A stretch of DNA of 64,000 bases from Methanosarcina barkeri 3 (GTDB taxonomy: Archaea > Halobacteriota > Methanosarcinia > Methanosarcinales > Methanosarcinaceae): positions 4,278,001 to 4,342,000 of the forward strand of contig NZ_CP009517.1 of the NCBI RefSeq assembly GCF_000970305.1, in the 5' to 3' direction. The notes below the pieces were generated by a model. It saw only the letters and a program-made list of their open reading frames with translations. It was not told where the DNA came from and did not search any database. Made by a program: the position numbers and the translations under genes. Below are positions 41,608-50,600 of this stretch, in pieces (position 1 is the first letter of the stretch; every line of letters begins with the position of its first letter).

Positions 41608-42812
41608 ACCTGAAAAAGCGCGCTGAAAGCGCAGTCGAGAAAAAAGCAGCCTTTGGAAAAGATATAGAGCTGGAAAAATTTGAGGAAGGTTCCAGAGTTA
41701 GCAGGCCTATAGAAGACCTCCAGACCCTTGACGAAGAAAGCAAAAGAACACTTCTTCAGGTAGGAGTAGTACCCAGTGAAGAAGGTCGATCAGGCAGTCT
41801 GCTGGTGCTTGATAATGCAGTATCGCATTCTTCCCTGAAAGACAAAAATGTAGAACTTATGTCTACCCAAAAAGCCCTGGAAAAATACGAATGGCTTAAA
41901 GATTACTCCTGGAAACTTGTATCTGTTGATACTGATAAATATACGGCAAAAACTTACCTTGAAAATGCGGATGGATACTTTATCCGGGTGCCTGCTGGAA
42001 AGAAATCGTCCTTGCCAGTTCAGACATGCCTTTTGCTTGGTAGAGATAAAGTTTTCCAGACCGTACATAACATTGTGATAGTCGAAGAAGGCGCCAGCCT
42101 TGACATAATTACAGGTTGTACGGCTAAAAAGGGAGTGGAAGAAGGTTTGCACCTGGGAATTTCTGAGATGTACGTAAAAAAAGGAGCTACCCTGAACTTC
42201 ACAATGATTCACAACTGGGCTGAGCAGATAGGGGTCAGGCCAAGGACAGTGATTAAAGTCGAGGAAGGAGGAACCTACGTAAGCAACTACATCTGCCTGA
42301 AACCTGTCCGTTCTGTGCAGACATATCCGACTGTCAAACTTGAGGGAGAAGGAGCAGTGACCAGACTGAATACTATAGCTATTGCCCATTCCGGTTCCGA
42401 ACTGGATCTAGGAAGCAGGGCGATATTCAATGCACCTGGCACGAAAGCTGAGCTTATATCAAGGACAATTACAATCGGCGGAAGAATAGTTGCAAGAGGA
42501 GAAATGATAGGCAATGCAAAGGGAGCAAAAGGACACCTTGAATGCAAAGGACTTGTCCTTACCGACAAAGGAAGCCAGCTTGCAATCCCAATCCTTGAAG
42601 CAAACGTAGATGATGTAGAACTTACTCACGAGGCAGCCGTTGGAAAAATTGCTAAAGACCAGGTGGAATACCTTATGGCAAGAGGCCTAACCGAAGATGA
42701 AGCTGTAGGCATGATTGTGCGTGGGTTCCTGGATGTTGGAATAAGGGGAATTCCGGAGGAACTGAAAAATGAAATCGAAAATACGATTTCACAGACAGCC
42801 TTTGGAATGTAA
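41589..42812 (+). CDS. sufB: Fe-S cluster assembly scaffold SufB (SufB/D family)
   Basis: 407 residues, SufB/SufD-fold beta-helix protein that binds nascent Fe-S clusters with SufC. The conserved core is clear: HNIVIVEEGASLDIITGC, GATLNFTMIHNW, GGRIVARGEMIG and LTHEAAVGKIAKDQVEYLM, with the last conserved segment FLDVGI. I choose the ATG at 41589 with GGAG 8 bp upstream; the GTG at 41580 would add three residues. It overlaps sufC by 19 bp, indicating translational coupling. Downstream hairpin at 43024. Confidence 0.95.
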   Translation: MQTDEVNLKKRAESAVEKKAAFGKDIELEKFEEGSRVSRPIEDLQTLDEESKRTLLQVGVVPSEEGRSGSLLVLDNAVSHSSLKDKNVELMSTQKALEKYEWLKDYSWKLVSVDTDKYTAKTYLENADGYFIRVPAGKKSSLPVQTCLLLGRDKVFQTVHNIVIVEEGASLDIITGCTAKKGVEEGLHLGISEMYVKKGATLNFTMIHNWAEQIGVRPRTVIKVEEGGTYVSNYICLKPVRSVQTYPTVKLEGEGAVTRLNTIAIAHSGSELDLGSRAIFNAPGTKAELISRTITIGGRIVARGEMIGNAKGAKGHLECKGLVLTDKGSQLAIPILEANVDDVELTHEAAVGKIAKDQVEYLMARGLTEDEAVGMIVRGFLDVGIRGIPEELKNEIENTISQTAFGM

Positions 42813-43023
42813 CTCTAAACGAATGTACCCTGAATAGAATATAGGATATATCCAATTTAAAAAAGAGGCCATAGATATAATTTAAAAAAGAAGGCTTGAA
42901 AAAATAGTCTCAGTTAACGTCAAACAAGAGTATAGAAAAGAACTGAAGAATAAAGCTTCTTCAGACCAGAATATTCCGGAACTTAGCGTGTGAAGCCGGC
43001 AGGGGGAAAATTGGGTGTATAAA

Positions 43024-43053
43024 ACCGGCAGGGAAAAGGAGAAACCTGCCGGT
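43024..43053 (+). terminator. Hairpin after the suf genes
   Basis: ACCGGCAGG (43024-43032) pairs perfectly with CCTGCCGGT (43045-43053) around a 12-nt A/G loop and is followed by CCTTTATT. A half copy, GCCGGCAGGG, lies about 30 bp upstream (42995-43004). The rest of the spacer 42813-43436 shows no gene. Confidence 0.6.
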
Positions 43054-43436
43054 CCTTTATTGAATGTTTGTGGATTTTAATGAGCTAAATATAAGAAGAA
43101 TAGGGTTTTCCTATGAAAAAGAAAGCCTTAAAGTTTAATCTGCTCATTAAACCTCAGTTCACAAATTAAGAAGGAAGTATAAAAATGTTTACGTAAAGGC
43201 CGTGAATGATTAAGATAATAGAAGTTATCAGATAAACATCTCATTTTTTGAAGACATAAAGAAGGGACTTTACTTGCACTCTACTTCAATTTCACACTAT
43301 TTTAATTGTACTCCACTTTTTGGTCGTCTATCATTTGTTGACTGATATTATTCCTAAATAATGAAATAAAGCTTTTTGATTTCACTTTTCCAGCCATTTT
43401 GTCTTTTCATAAAACTATCGCAATGTAAGTTAATAA

Positions 43437-43838
43437 ATGCAAGCGGAATTAGTGTTTAACTTATGTCATCAAAACATCAATCGTATATTAGTGAACAACC
43501 CCTCAATTGATAATCAGAGTATTTTAGGTAAATTTAAGAAGACCTCTGTTTCCATTCCTCTAGATCTAGTTGCCTTAATTGATGCTCAGCCAATGAAACA
43601 ATCCCAGGTTGTGGTTGAATCTCTTAGATTCTACTTCTCAGATGCCAGGATTAAATTGGCAGAATACCAGCGGAGTATTTCAGAGTATGAAAAGAATTAA
43701 GATCGAAAAAAGTCGGATTATCTCTTGTAACAAAAAGATGAAAAAATACTCCAATTAGAAGAAGCTGCGAATCAGAAAGAGGCTGAACTTGAAGATAAAT
43801 CAAAGAAAAAGAGTAAATGGAAATTTTGGAAAAAATAA
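43437..43838 (+). pseudogene. Broken gene with two in-frame UAA stops (ribbon-helix-helix-like N-terminus, coiled-coil tail)
   Basis: The frame opens with an ATG at 43437 and reads KKTSVSIPLDLVALIDAQPM, then SQVVVESLRFYF, a pattern like a ribbon-helix-helix DNA-binding domain. It hits TAA at 43698 and again at 43728, yet the same frame goes on to 43838 with a coherent charged tail (KDEKILQLEEAANQKEAELE, then SKKKSKWKFWKK). The unbroken product would have been about 131 residues. Both stops are UAA, so pyrrolysine does not explain it. A second, worn copy of the tail lies at 44493-44548. The first 87 codons could still be translated alone. Parent family not firmly known. Confidence 0.65.
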
Positions 43839-43923
43839 ATAGCAATGAGATTCTCAGTAATTAAAGCAACACACTGTGTTATGTATATATACATCATATA
43901 CCCATTATATATATGTGGTATCT

Positions 43924-44184
43924 ATGGTACAAGCTAAAATAAATATCAGCTCGCATTCTAACCAGTTATTGAACATTGTAAAAGCTAAGTACAATTTAAA
44001 AGATAAGAGCGCAGCTATCGACTTAGTTATGTCTCAGTATGAAGAAAAAGTTCTTGAACCTGGATTTAGTCCAGAATATATCGATAGATTAGACAAAATA
44101 AAGAAAGGAAAGCATATATTTGTAGGCAGTATAGATAATTTTGATGAAATCATAGATGACGCTGTTGATGATAAAGATGACTGA
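43924..44184 (+). CDS. RelB-like antitoxin (DUF2683-type)
   Basis: 86 residues from the ATG at 43924 (MVQAKINISSHSNQLLNIVK); the longer frame from 43876 adds residues drawn from the TATA-rich promoter zone. The N-terminal half looks like an RHH/Phd-like DNA-binding fold (KYNLKDKSAAIDLVMSQYEE), and the acidic C-terminus (SIDNFDEIIDDAVDDKDD) is typical of the toxin-binding part. It overlaps the toxin gene at 44177 by 8 bp. Likely autoregulated through the TATATATA-rich promoter at 43880-43915. Confidence 0.78.
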   Translation: MVQAKINISSHSNQLLNIVKAKYNLKDKSAAIDLVMSQYEEKVLEPGFSPEYIDRLDKIKKGKHIFVGSIDNFDEIIDDAVDDKDD

Positions 44185-44443
44185 TGCCTACGATTTAATT
44201 TTTAGCGATGCATTTATAAGTTCAGTCAAAAGAATTCAGAAAAAAGATAAAAAGTTATATGAGAGCATTAAGCGCAAGACGAGTGAAATAGTTAATAATC
44301 CCCATAGATATAAAAATCTAAGATATGATATGAGCGGCTTAAGCCGTGTTCATATTGGGCATTTTGTCTTGTCTTTTTCGATTGACGAAGAAACGAAAAC
44401 CGTTACTTTAGAAGATTTCGAGCATCACGATAACGCATACTGA
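44177..44443 (+). CDS. RelE/ParE-family toxin
   Basis: 88 residues from the ATG at 44177 (MTDAYDLIFSDAF); upstream ATGs at 44156 and 44168 are in frame. The RelE fold is recognisable: FSDAFISSVKRIQKKDKKLY, then NNPHRYKNLRYDMSGLSRVHIGHF and LSFSIDEE. Members cut mRNA on the ribosome or block gyrase; the basic residues and the R-V-H-I-G segment match the RelE side. It forms a type II toxin-antitoxin pair with the overlapping upstream gene. Flanked by two copies of the broken-gene tail. Confidence 0.82.
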   Translation: MTDAYDLIFSDAFISSVKRIQKKDKKLYESIKRKTSEIVNNPHRYKNLRYDMSGLSRVHIGHFVLSFSIDEETKTVTLEDFEHHDNAY

Positions 44444-44492
44444 TATATGTCTTTAATCCCGAGATCTCTCCCTATTTTCTCCCTACTTTTAT

Positions 44493-44548
44493 CCTTAGAA
44501 GAGAAATCGAAGAAAAAGAGTAAATGAAAAATCTTGGAAAAAATAAAA
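44493..44548 (+). pseudogene. Second worn copy of the coiled-coil tail
   Basis: The sequence CTTAGAAGAGAAATCGAAGAAAAAGAGTAAATG-like (here cut into CTTAGAAGAGAAATCGAAGA and AAAAGAGTAAATGAAAAATC) aligns with the end of the broken gene at about 43788-43838. It has a TGA where the other copy has TGG. With the first copy it brackets the RelBE-like pair. Confidence 0.65.
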
Positions 44549-44551
44549 ACT

Positions 44552-44766
44552 GTGTATTCTCCTAGCTATGAATACCCTAAACAAGCCTATGAAAGGGACC
44601 CGGAAGTTTTGCATCTGTATGTTAAAGACATAAGAATTCTAACCCCTAAGTCAGGCAAGGGCATGATAACTTAATAAGTATGAGGCATTACCAAGGACTT
44701 GTGTTTTCTGATGATGAACTACGGGATATTAAGAAAAAGTCGACTGCATGGGGAATAGTAAAATAA
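44552..44766 (+). pseudogene. Two short coding remnants
   Basis: 44552-44674 is a 40-codon GTG-started frame (YSPSYEYPKQAYERDPEVLH, then LYVKDIRILTPKSGK). 44680-44766 is a 28-codon ATG frame (MRHYQGLVFSDDELRDIKKK). Both look protein-like for A+T-rich DNA, but neither has a ribosome site and both are too short for known families. I read them as left-overs of accessory genes. The rest of the gap 44444-44925 holds nothing clear. Confidence 0.35.
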
Positions 44767-44925
44767 AACAGCAAACCGCAAAAATAAACAAATTTTATCT
44801 CAAATCTATGCATAAATTGGAGTTAGCTTAATAACCTAAAAAGCGAAATAATTTTAGGATAGAATAAACTCAAGTACAGTCTCAAACATTAAATTCAAGT
44901 ATTGAAACCTCTAAATGAGTAATAG

Positions 44926-45237
44926 ATGAGCAATCTTACCCCGATTTACCAAAAAAGTATAAGAGATTTGAAATCCCTCCTTATAGAGTTTTTCAAAGAA
45001 GAAAACGTTATTGTAATACTTTTTGGTTCGCGAGCAAGAGGGGATTATAGTAGAGTTTCGGACATAGACATTGGAATTCTTCCAAAAAATAGATTGGACA
45101 GGAAAAAACTGGTCTTATTGAAAGAAAAGATTGATAATCTTAATTTTCCCTATACTGTTGATGTGGTAGATCTTTCCAAAGTCTCGGAAGTTTTTAGAGA
45201 AAAGGCACTTAGAGAGGGTATTGTTTGGAAAAGTTAA
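44926..45237 (+). CDS. Minimal nucleotidyltransferase (MNT), MntA-like antitoxin
   Basis: 103 residues. The nucleotidyltransferase signature is complete: LFGSRARGDYSRVSDIDIGI (GSRARG plus the metal-binding DID) and the third acidic residue in YTVDVVDLSK. In pairs of this kind the MNT protein adds AMP to the HEPN toxin and so neutralises it. The start of the HEPN gene lies within its last codons (13-bp overlap), the standard MNT-HEPN order. The ATG at 44926 has only a weak purine run upstream. Confidence 0.88.
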   Translation: MSNLTPIYQKSIRDLKSLLIEFFKEENVIVILFGSRARGDYSRVSDIDIGILPKNRLDRKKLVLLKEKIDNLNFPYTVDVVDLSKVSEVFREKALREGIVWKS

Positions 45238-45620
45238 GGCTTAGATCTGAAACTGCAATGAAAGCATTGAGAACTTTAGAAGAAATTGTTGATGAACCCT
45301 ATTCAACAATAGTAAGAGATGCCTCAATTAAAAGATTTGAGTACTCATTTGATATTTTCTGGAAAGTTATAAAAGATTATCTTCGAATTAAGGAAGGCAT
45401 TGAGTGTGCTTCACCTAAGTCTTGCTTTAGAGAAGCATTTAAAGTAGGTATACTTTCTGAGGAAGAAACTGTAAAAGTTCTTGAAATGACTGACGATAGA
45501 AATCTCAGTACTCATACTTATGATGAAGAAACTATAGAAGAAATCTACCAACAAGTCAGAGATTACTGGGAGCTGATGGACAATATTTGCAAGCGAATTG
45601 AATCTTCAAAAAATCACTAA
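45225..45620 (+). CDS. HEPN-domain protein (HI0074/HepT-like toxin)
   Basis: 131 residues, all-helical. The HEPN active-site motif R-x4-H is seen in DDRNLSTHTYDEE near residue 91-96. FEYSFDIFWKVIKDYLR is the conserved helix of the HI0074 (nucleotidyltransferase substrate-binding) family. It starts with TTG at 45225, after GAGAGGGTA, inside the MNT gene. As a putative RNase toxin it would be held in check by the MNT partner. Together with the RelBE-like pair this makes two toxin-antitoxin modules within 1.7 kb. Confidence 0.87.
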   Translation: MEKLRLRSETAMKALRTLEEIVDEPYSTIVRDASIKRFEYSFDIFWKVIKDYLRIKEGIECASPKSCFREAFKVGILSEEETVKVLEMTDDRNLSTHTYDEETIEEIYQQVRDYWELMDNICKRIESSKNH

Positions 45621-45927
45621 CAAACACATGAAGTATATTAAAATTATAAAGCTCATAGGTTTTTACACAAAATACGCAGGTTTTACTATAAAACCTGTGC
45701 ATAAAAGACAAAGTTAATTTTACAGAAATTATACAACATTACCATTGATTATTTTAATTAATAATATTATTAATTAAAATAATCAATTAATAATCTCTTT
45801 TTTTCTCTTTTTTCGGAGTTTTTCCATTTCCCCCATTTTGGTTTCTATCATTAGTACATATTTATATATATATATTTATAGATATGTTTTATATATAAAT
45901 TCCTGACAACGGTATAAGCAGGGCAAT
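45621..45927. other. A+T-rich spacer with strong TATA-like sequence
   Basis: No gene seen. An A+T-only dyad around 45752-45790 (ATTATTTTAATTAATAATAT and its near complement, AATTAAAATAATCAATTAAT) and a TATATATATATTTATA run at about 45872-45888 lie upstream of the small ORF at 45928 and may be its promoter. Confidence 0.45.
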
Positions 45928-46128
45928 ATGACTATCACAATAGAGGGTGAGGCGTTCCCTCTAGAGGTTATAAACGCTAATGGGGGAGGGGGCGACAAAG
46001 AGGATAAAGGGTTTGGAGCCAGCGGTCAGATTCCGTATCCTCCAGATGACCCAAGCACTTCAACCGGTCCGGCAGTTCAGATCTATGATCCAGTAACAAA
46101 ATCTTATTCTGATTATAAGGGGAAGTAA
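45928..46128 (+). CDS. Small Gly/Asp/Pro-rich protein of unknown function
   Basis: 66 residues: MTITIEGEAFPLEVINANGG, then a Gly/Lys/Asp run, then PYPPDDPSTSTGP and AVQIYDPVTKSYSDYKGK. No transmembrane segment, signal or family that I recognise. The composition (Gly, Pro, Asp, Ser) is unlike random A+T-rich translation, which would favour Lys, Asn, Ile and Phe, and a TATA-like box lies 40-55 bp upstream; these two points favour a real gene. GCAGGGCAAT before the ATG is a weak ribosome site. It stands alone between the HEPN gene and the winged-helix gene. Confidence 0.5.
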   Translation: MTITIEGEAFPLEVINANGGGGDKEDKGFGASGQIPYPPDDPSTSTGPAVQIYDPVTKSYSDYKGK

Positions 46129-46358
46129 AAACGGTTAAGTTGGGGTGGAGAAAACCATTCAACAAAACAATGCAGGGACACTTTTTAGTCTCTTTGTAGT
46201 CTCTTTGAGAATGCTTTTAGTTTTCTGCCGGTCTGTAAGGTTAAAAACACACTAAAAAGGCAGTACTTCCTATTTTTGACCGGTGAGTACAGTACTTGGC
46301 ATTGTATATATACTGCGGCAATAATATTACAGTACTGTAGTGCTTTAGAGGGATTGGA

Positions 46359-46718
46359 ATGATAGACTTTGCCTGTAAAGAGTTCAAAATTGAAGATGTG
46401 ATCAAGTGTGCCCTTAACCTTACAAAGGCTGACCTTAAGGTTATGAAGTACTTTTTGAATGAAAAAGAACAATGGGTTGACACTGAGTTTCTTTCAAAAA
46501 TCTTGAAGCTGGATATTTCAACAATCCAACGTTCCGTCAAAAAGCTGCATGAAAAAGAAATTCTGCAAAGGTCGCAGCAGAACCTGGACGGAGGCGGTTA
46601 TGTTTTCAAGTATAAGGTCAACTCAAGGGCTAAAATAAAAAATATCATAATGAATGTAGTGAACTCCTGGGCTGACCGGCTTGGGCAGGAACTTGACAAA
46701 TGGGAAAATGGAGGCTAA
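46359..46718 (+). CDS. Winged-helix transcription regulator (TrmB/MarR-like)
   Basis: 119 residues. Residues ~20-90 form a winged helix: TKADLKVMKYFLNEKEQWVD, the recognition helix DISTIQRSVKKLHEKEIL, and the wing RSQQNLDGGGYVFKYKV. A C-terminal helix (AKIKNIIMNVVNSWADRL) probably mediates dimer contacts. It ends 6 bp before the NapH-like ferredoxin gene, so the two are one operon and the regulator likely controls it. A GGGATTGGA ribosome site precedes the ATG. Similar small regulators in Methanosarcina respond to redox or sulfur signals, but that is not visible here. Confidence 0.82.
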   Translation: MIDFACKEFKIEDVIKCALNLTKADLKVMKYFLNEKEQWVDTEFLSKILKLDISTIQRSVKKLHEKEILQRSQQNLDGGGYVFKYKVNSRAKIKNIIMNVVNSWADRLGQELDKWENGG

Positions 46719-46724
46719 TTCACT

Positions 46725-47342
46725 TTGCTCAAAATAACACCTTACCTGGGAATTATAGTTCTTATCGTTTCCATAGGAGGGCTCTGGTACCCTGTACTTG
46801 GGTACTTCATGCTGCTGATTTTTGCAGCAATCTTCTTAATTAGTCCTTTCAGAGGTAGATGGTTCTGCGGAAACCTCTGTCCCAGGGGAAGCTTTGTTGA
46901 TTTCTGGATCAGCAAAATATCAAGGAAAAATAAGATACCTGCCACTCTGCGCTCCCTGTGGATTCGTATACCGATATTTTTCCTGTTAATGGGATTTATG
47001 GGATACAGGATAGTAAACACCATCGGAGGCCTCAATACCTTTGAGAAAATCGGCATGATTTTTGTAACTATGTGCCTGGTGACAACTGCAATCGCAACCC
47101 TTCTGGGCAGTTATCTGAGCCCGAGAACCTGGTGTTCCTTCTGTCCTATGGGAACAGCTCAACGCCTGCTTGGTGGTAAAAAGTATCCTCTTAAACTAGA
47201 AAAGGAAAAATGTATTAATTGCAAGAAATGTGAAAAAATCTGTCCGATGCAACTCAAAATCCGTCAGGAAGATTCAAAGCCTGATTGTATTAAATGTGGG
47301 CGCTGTGTGGATGCCTGTCCTAAAGATGCCCTAAAATTTTGA
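46725..47342 (+). CDS. NapH-like membrane protein with two 4Fe-4S clusters
   Basis: 205 residues. Four hydrophobic segments. The NapH-type CxxxCP motifs are FCGNLCPRG (about 45-53) and CSFCPMG (about 138-144) at the membrane face. Two ferredoxin motifs stand at the C-terminus: CINCKKCEKICP and CIKCGRCVDACP. NapH/MauN/PreA-like proteins pass electrons between membrane quinone-type carriers and soluble partners; here methanophenazine or ferredoxin are the likely carriers (inference). It starts with TTG at 46725 after GGAGG, 10 bp upstream, and is coupled to the winged-helix gene. Confidence 0.85.
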   Translation: MLKITPYLGIIVLIVSIGGLWYPVLGYFMLLIFAAIFLISPFRGRWFCGNLCPRGSFVDFWISKISRKNKIPATLRSLWIRIPIFFLLMGFMGYRIVNTIGGLNTFEKIGMIFVTMCLVTTAIATLLGSYLSPRTWCSFCPMGTAQRLLGGKKYPLKLEKEKCINCKKCEKICPMQLKIRQEDSKPDCIKCGRCVDACPKDALKF

Positions 47343-47356
47343 ATTTTTATTATCGT

Positions 47357-47458
47357 TAACTTACGTTGTCTATTAACTTACGTTGTCTATTAACTTATGT
47401 TGTCTATTAACTTACGCTGTCTATTAACTTATGTTGTCTATTGACTTGTATTGTCTAG
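47357..47458. repeat. Tandem repeat, 17-bp unit, six copies
   Basis: Six copies of TAACTTACGTTGTCTAT with single-base changes, directly after the NapH-like gene. The rest of the 326-bp spacer to 47668 has no good gene; a 63-codon frame (47451-47642) starts inside the array and is rejected. Confidence 0.92.
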
Positions 47459-47668
47459 TGATTTCTATCACTTATCGTTATTACTTATCTGTATGATAAA
47501 AATGAAATGGATCTGGCCCAACATAAGAAGTATTATTATTCATCACTTATATAGTAAAATACAGGGGAGCCGGAAAGCACTTCCGAAATTTGACTTTGTA
47601 TTACAAGATGTGCATACTGGAAGGTACCTACAAATTAGTTAAATCAGGAGAGAAAAAGGAGAAAAAAC

Positions 47669-50600
47669 ATGACAAGCCGTGTACCGGAACTTTCGGAAAT
47701 CCAGAAAAAAGAAATCTCCGAACTCTTTGGGGAATATGTCAATCTTGACAAACGGGAATGCCACTACTATAATCACGATATGGGAGCTTTACCTCCACTT
47801 GTTAAGAAAGTAATTGGAAATACCGATCCTGCAGCTGTTGTAAAAATTCGGACCGAGGAGGACGCAGTAAAGCTCCTTAAGTTTGCAAATAGGCACAAGA
47901 TTCCGGTTGTACCCCGCGCAGGAGCCTCTTCAGGGTACGGAGGAGTAATCCCGACAAAGGGAGGAATAGTTGCCGATGTTACACCGCTGAATAAGATCAT
48001 AAGTATCAACCCCGAAGGGCAGACAGTGGTTGTTCAGAGCGGTATGATCTGGGAAAAGTTGGAGAGGAAACTAAAGGAAAACGGGCTTTCGGTAAGAGCA
48101 ATTCCTTCAAGTGCTCCTTCTTCGACAGTTGGGGGCTGGCTGGCTCAGAGCGGAGCAGGTTACGGAAGTTATGAGTTTGGCTGGGGCTACGAGAGCATGG
48201 AAAAGGCCAGAGTTGTGCTTCCCACAGGGGAAATTCGGGAGTTTTCAGGCCCTGAACTGAAAAAATTAGTCGGGACAATGGGAACCATAGGCATCGTTAC
48301 CGAGATAACCCTGAAAGTCCAGAAATTTGAAGAGAGAAAAGCGGTTTCTGCCAGTTTTCCAAGCGCTTCAGCTCTGAAAAAAGCGGTAGAAGATATAAGA
48401 AGAAAGAATATTCCTCTCTGGTCGATTTCTTTCCTGAACCCCGAATGGGCGGATATGAAGAACAAAGCACCCAGAAAACTCCACTACGGAGAAATTGTGG
48501 ATAAAGACAGGCCCATGCTGCCAGTCTCTTACGTTTCAACTTTTATGTACCCTGCTTCCAGGGACGTCTCAGGCCTGAAAGAAGCAATCGAAAATGCAGG
48601 TGGAAAAATCCTCCCGGAAGAGATTGCAAAATACGAGACCGATGAATGGTTTAAGTCCATGAAAGTAAAGAGGCTAGGTCCTTCGTTTATCCCTGCGGAA
48701 ATCCTGGTGCCGCTTGAGAAAATGGACAAAACTTTTGAAGAAATCGGGAAGAAAATAAAATTGCCTGTACTTACCGAAGGCATGGTTATAAATGATGGGT
48801 ATGTGGTTCTCCTCTGTTTCATGCGCCACTCGGAGCGCTCCTTGCTCTTTAATACAGCCTTTGCTCTTTCCCTGAGCATTTTAAAAATTGCAGAGGAAAA
48901 CGGCGGAAGGGCTTATTCCTCAGGGCTTTTCTTCGCTTCAAAGAAAAAAAGTGTCTTTGGAGAAAGGCTTGCTGAAATCGAGTCTCTGAGAACGGAAATT
49001 GATCCTGACGGGGTTATGAACCCTGAAACCCTGGAAGGAAAAGGACTCCTGAACACTGCCGTATCAGTGGGCTCTTCCTTTGAACCTCTTGGCAGGATAG
49101 CCGGAAACATGTCAGGAATTGGCAAGGTCTCCTTCAAAGACGAAAAGGAAATCCCCGCAGAAGTCGCAGAACTTGCCTACTCCTGCTCCCAGTGTGGTTA
49201 CTGTGTGAGCGAGTGCGACCAGTACTATGGCAGGGGTTGGGAGTCACAGTCACCTCGTGGGAAATGGTTTTTCATCAAAGAATACCTGGCAGGTCGGGAA
49301 AAGCTGGACCAGAGACAGACAAATACTTTCCTCGGCTGCACTACCTGCCAGATGTGTGACTCTCGCTGTGAGCTTGATATGCCAATTGAACATGCCTGGA
49401 TGACCATGCGTGGAAAACTGGTTGAAGAAAAGAAAAAGATGACCTTCCCTCCCTTTGAGATCATGGCTGCGAGCCTCCTTAAAGAGAGGAATATCTGGGC
49501 AAATTACAGAAAAGACCGCGATAAATGGATTCCGGAGGATATCAGGGCAAAAATTAAGGATAAAGCTGAATACGCCTATTTTGCAGGCTGCACAGCCTCT
49601 TTTGTTGAAAATGACGTAGCTATAGGTGCTGTCCGCATGCTTGATGATGCAGGAGTAGAGTTTACAAGTCTTTTAGACAAGGAAGCCTGCTGTGGAATTC
49701 CTATGCTTGTTGCCGGAAGATGGGATGTTTTTGAAAAAATAATGAGAATGAATGTCTCTAATATGAAAAAGAAAGGTGTAAAAACCGTAATCACTTCCTG
49801 CCCTGCATGCTGGCTGATGTGGCATACGGTCTATCCCCAGTGGGCGAAAAAGCTGGGAATTGAGTACGGGCTTGAGACAAAGCACTACTCTGAAGTACTT
49901 GTTGATCGCCTCGATGTCCTCAAGCCAAAGTTCAAACAGCCTCTCGATAAAGTTGTAGCCTGGCATGATTCCTGCCACCTTGGCAGGGCAGGAGGCGAAA
50001 TATATGAGCCTCCCAGAGAACTGCTTAAAGCTATACCAGGAATAAAGTTCAGAGAACTTGAATACAACCGGGAAAGAGCTCACTGCTGCGGTTCGGTTGT
50101 GAGCCTTATAGCCGAACCGCCGGTTGCATACAAACTGGGAGATATTAGACTCCAGGAAGCCCTTGATGTCAAAGCCGACATTATTGCAGCACTTTGTCCG
50201 TGCTGTATATTCCAGTTCCGCGTGGCAGCACAGGAAAATAACCTTAATATCCAGGCTCAGGATCTGGGAGCTCTTGTAGGCAGAAGTCTTGGATATAACA
50301 TCCCTGACTCAACCTCCTATACTCTAGAATCGTGGGTTCCATTTGAAAAAATGATCTCCCTTATGCAGCCTGAGAATATGACTGATCTGATGGTTGAACT
50401 CATGCCTCAAATGATGGCTGCTATGCCAGCACCGCTTCAGACGATGATGAAGATGGTCAAATACGCGCCTGGTATGGACGCCATAATGAAACCTATGATG
50501 CCGGTTATGATGCCCAGGCTCATGCCGCTGGTTATGCCGAAAGTTATGCCTGACATGCTCAAAGCTGTAGAAAAGAGAGTTCCCATGCCTGATTACATGA

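Noticed and set aside
43437-43838. Stop-codon read-through as pyrrolysine use in the broken gene
   Set aside because: Both internal stops are UAA; pyrrolysine uses UAG.
47451-47642. 63-codon frame before the FAD/Fe-S gene
   Set aside because: Begins inside a 17-bp tandem array, has no ribosome site and no family match.
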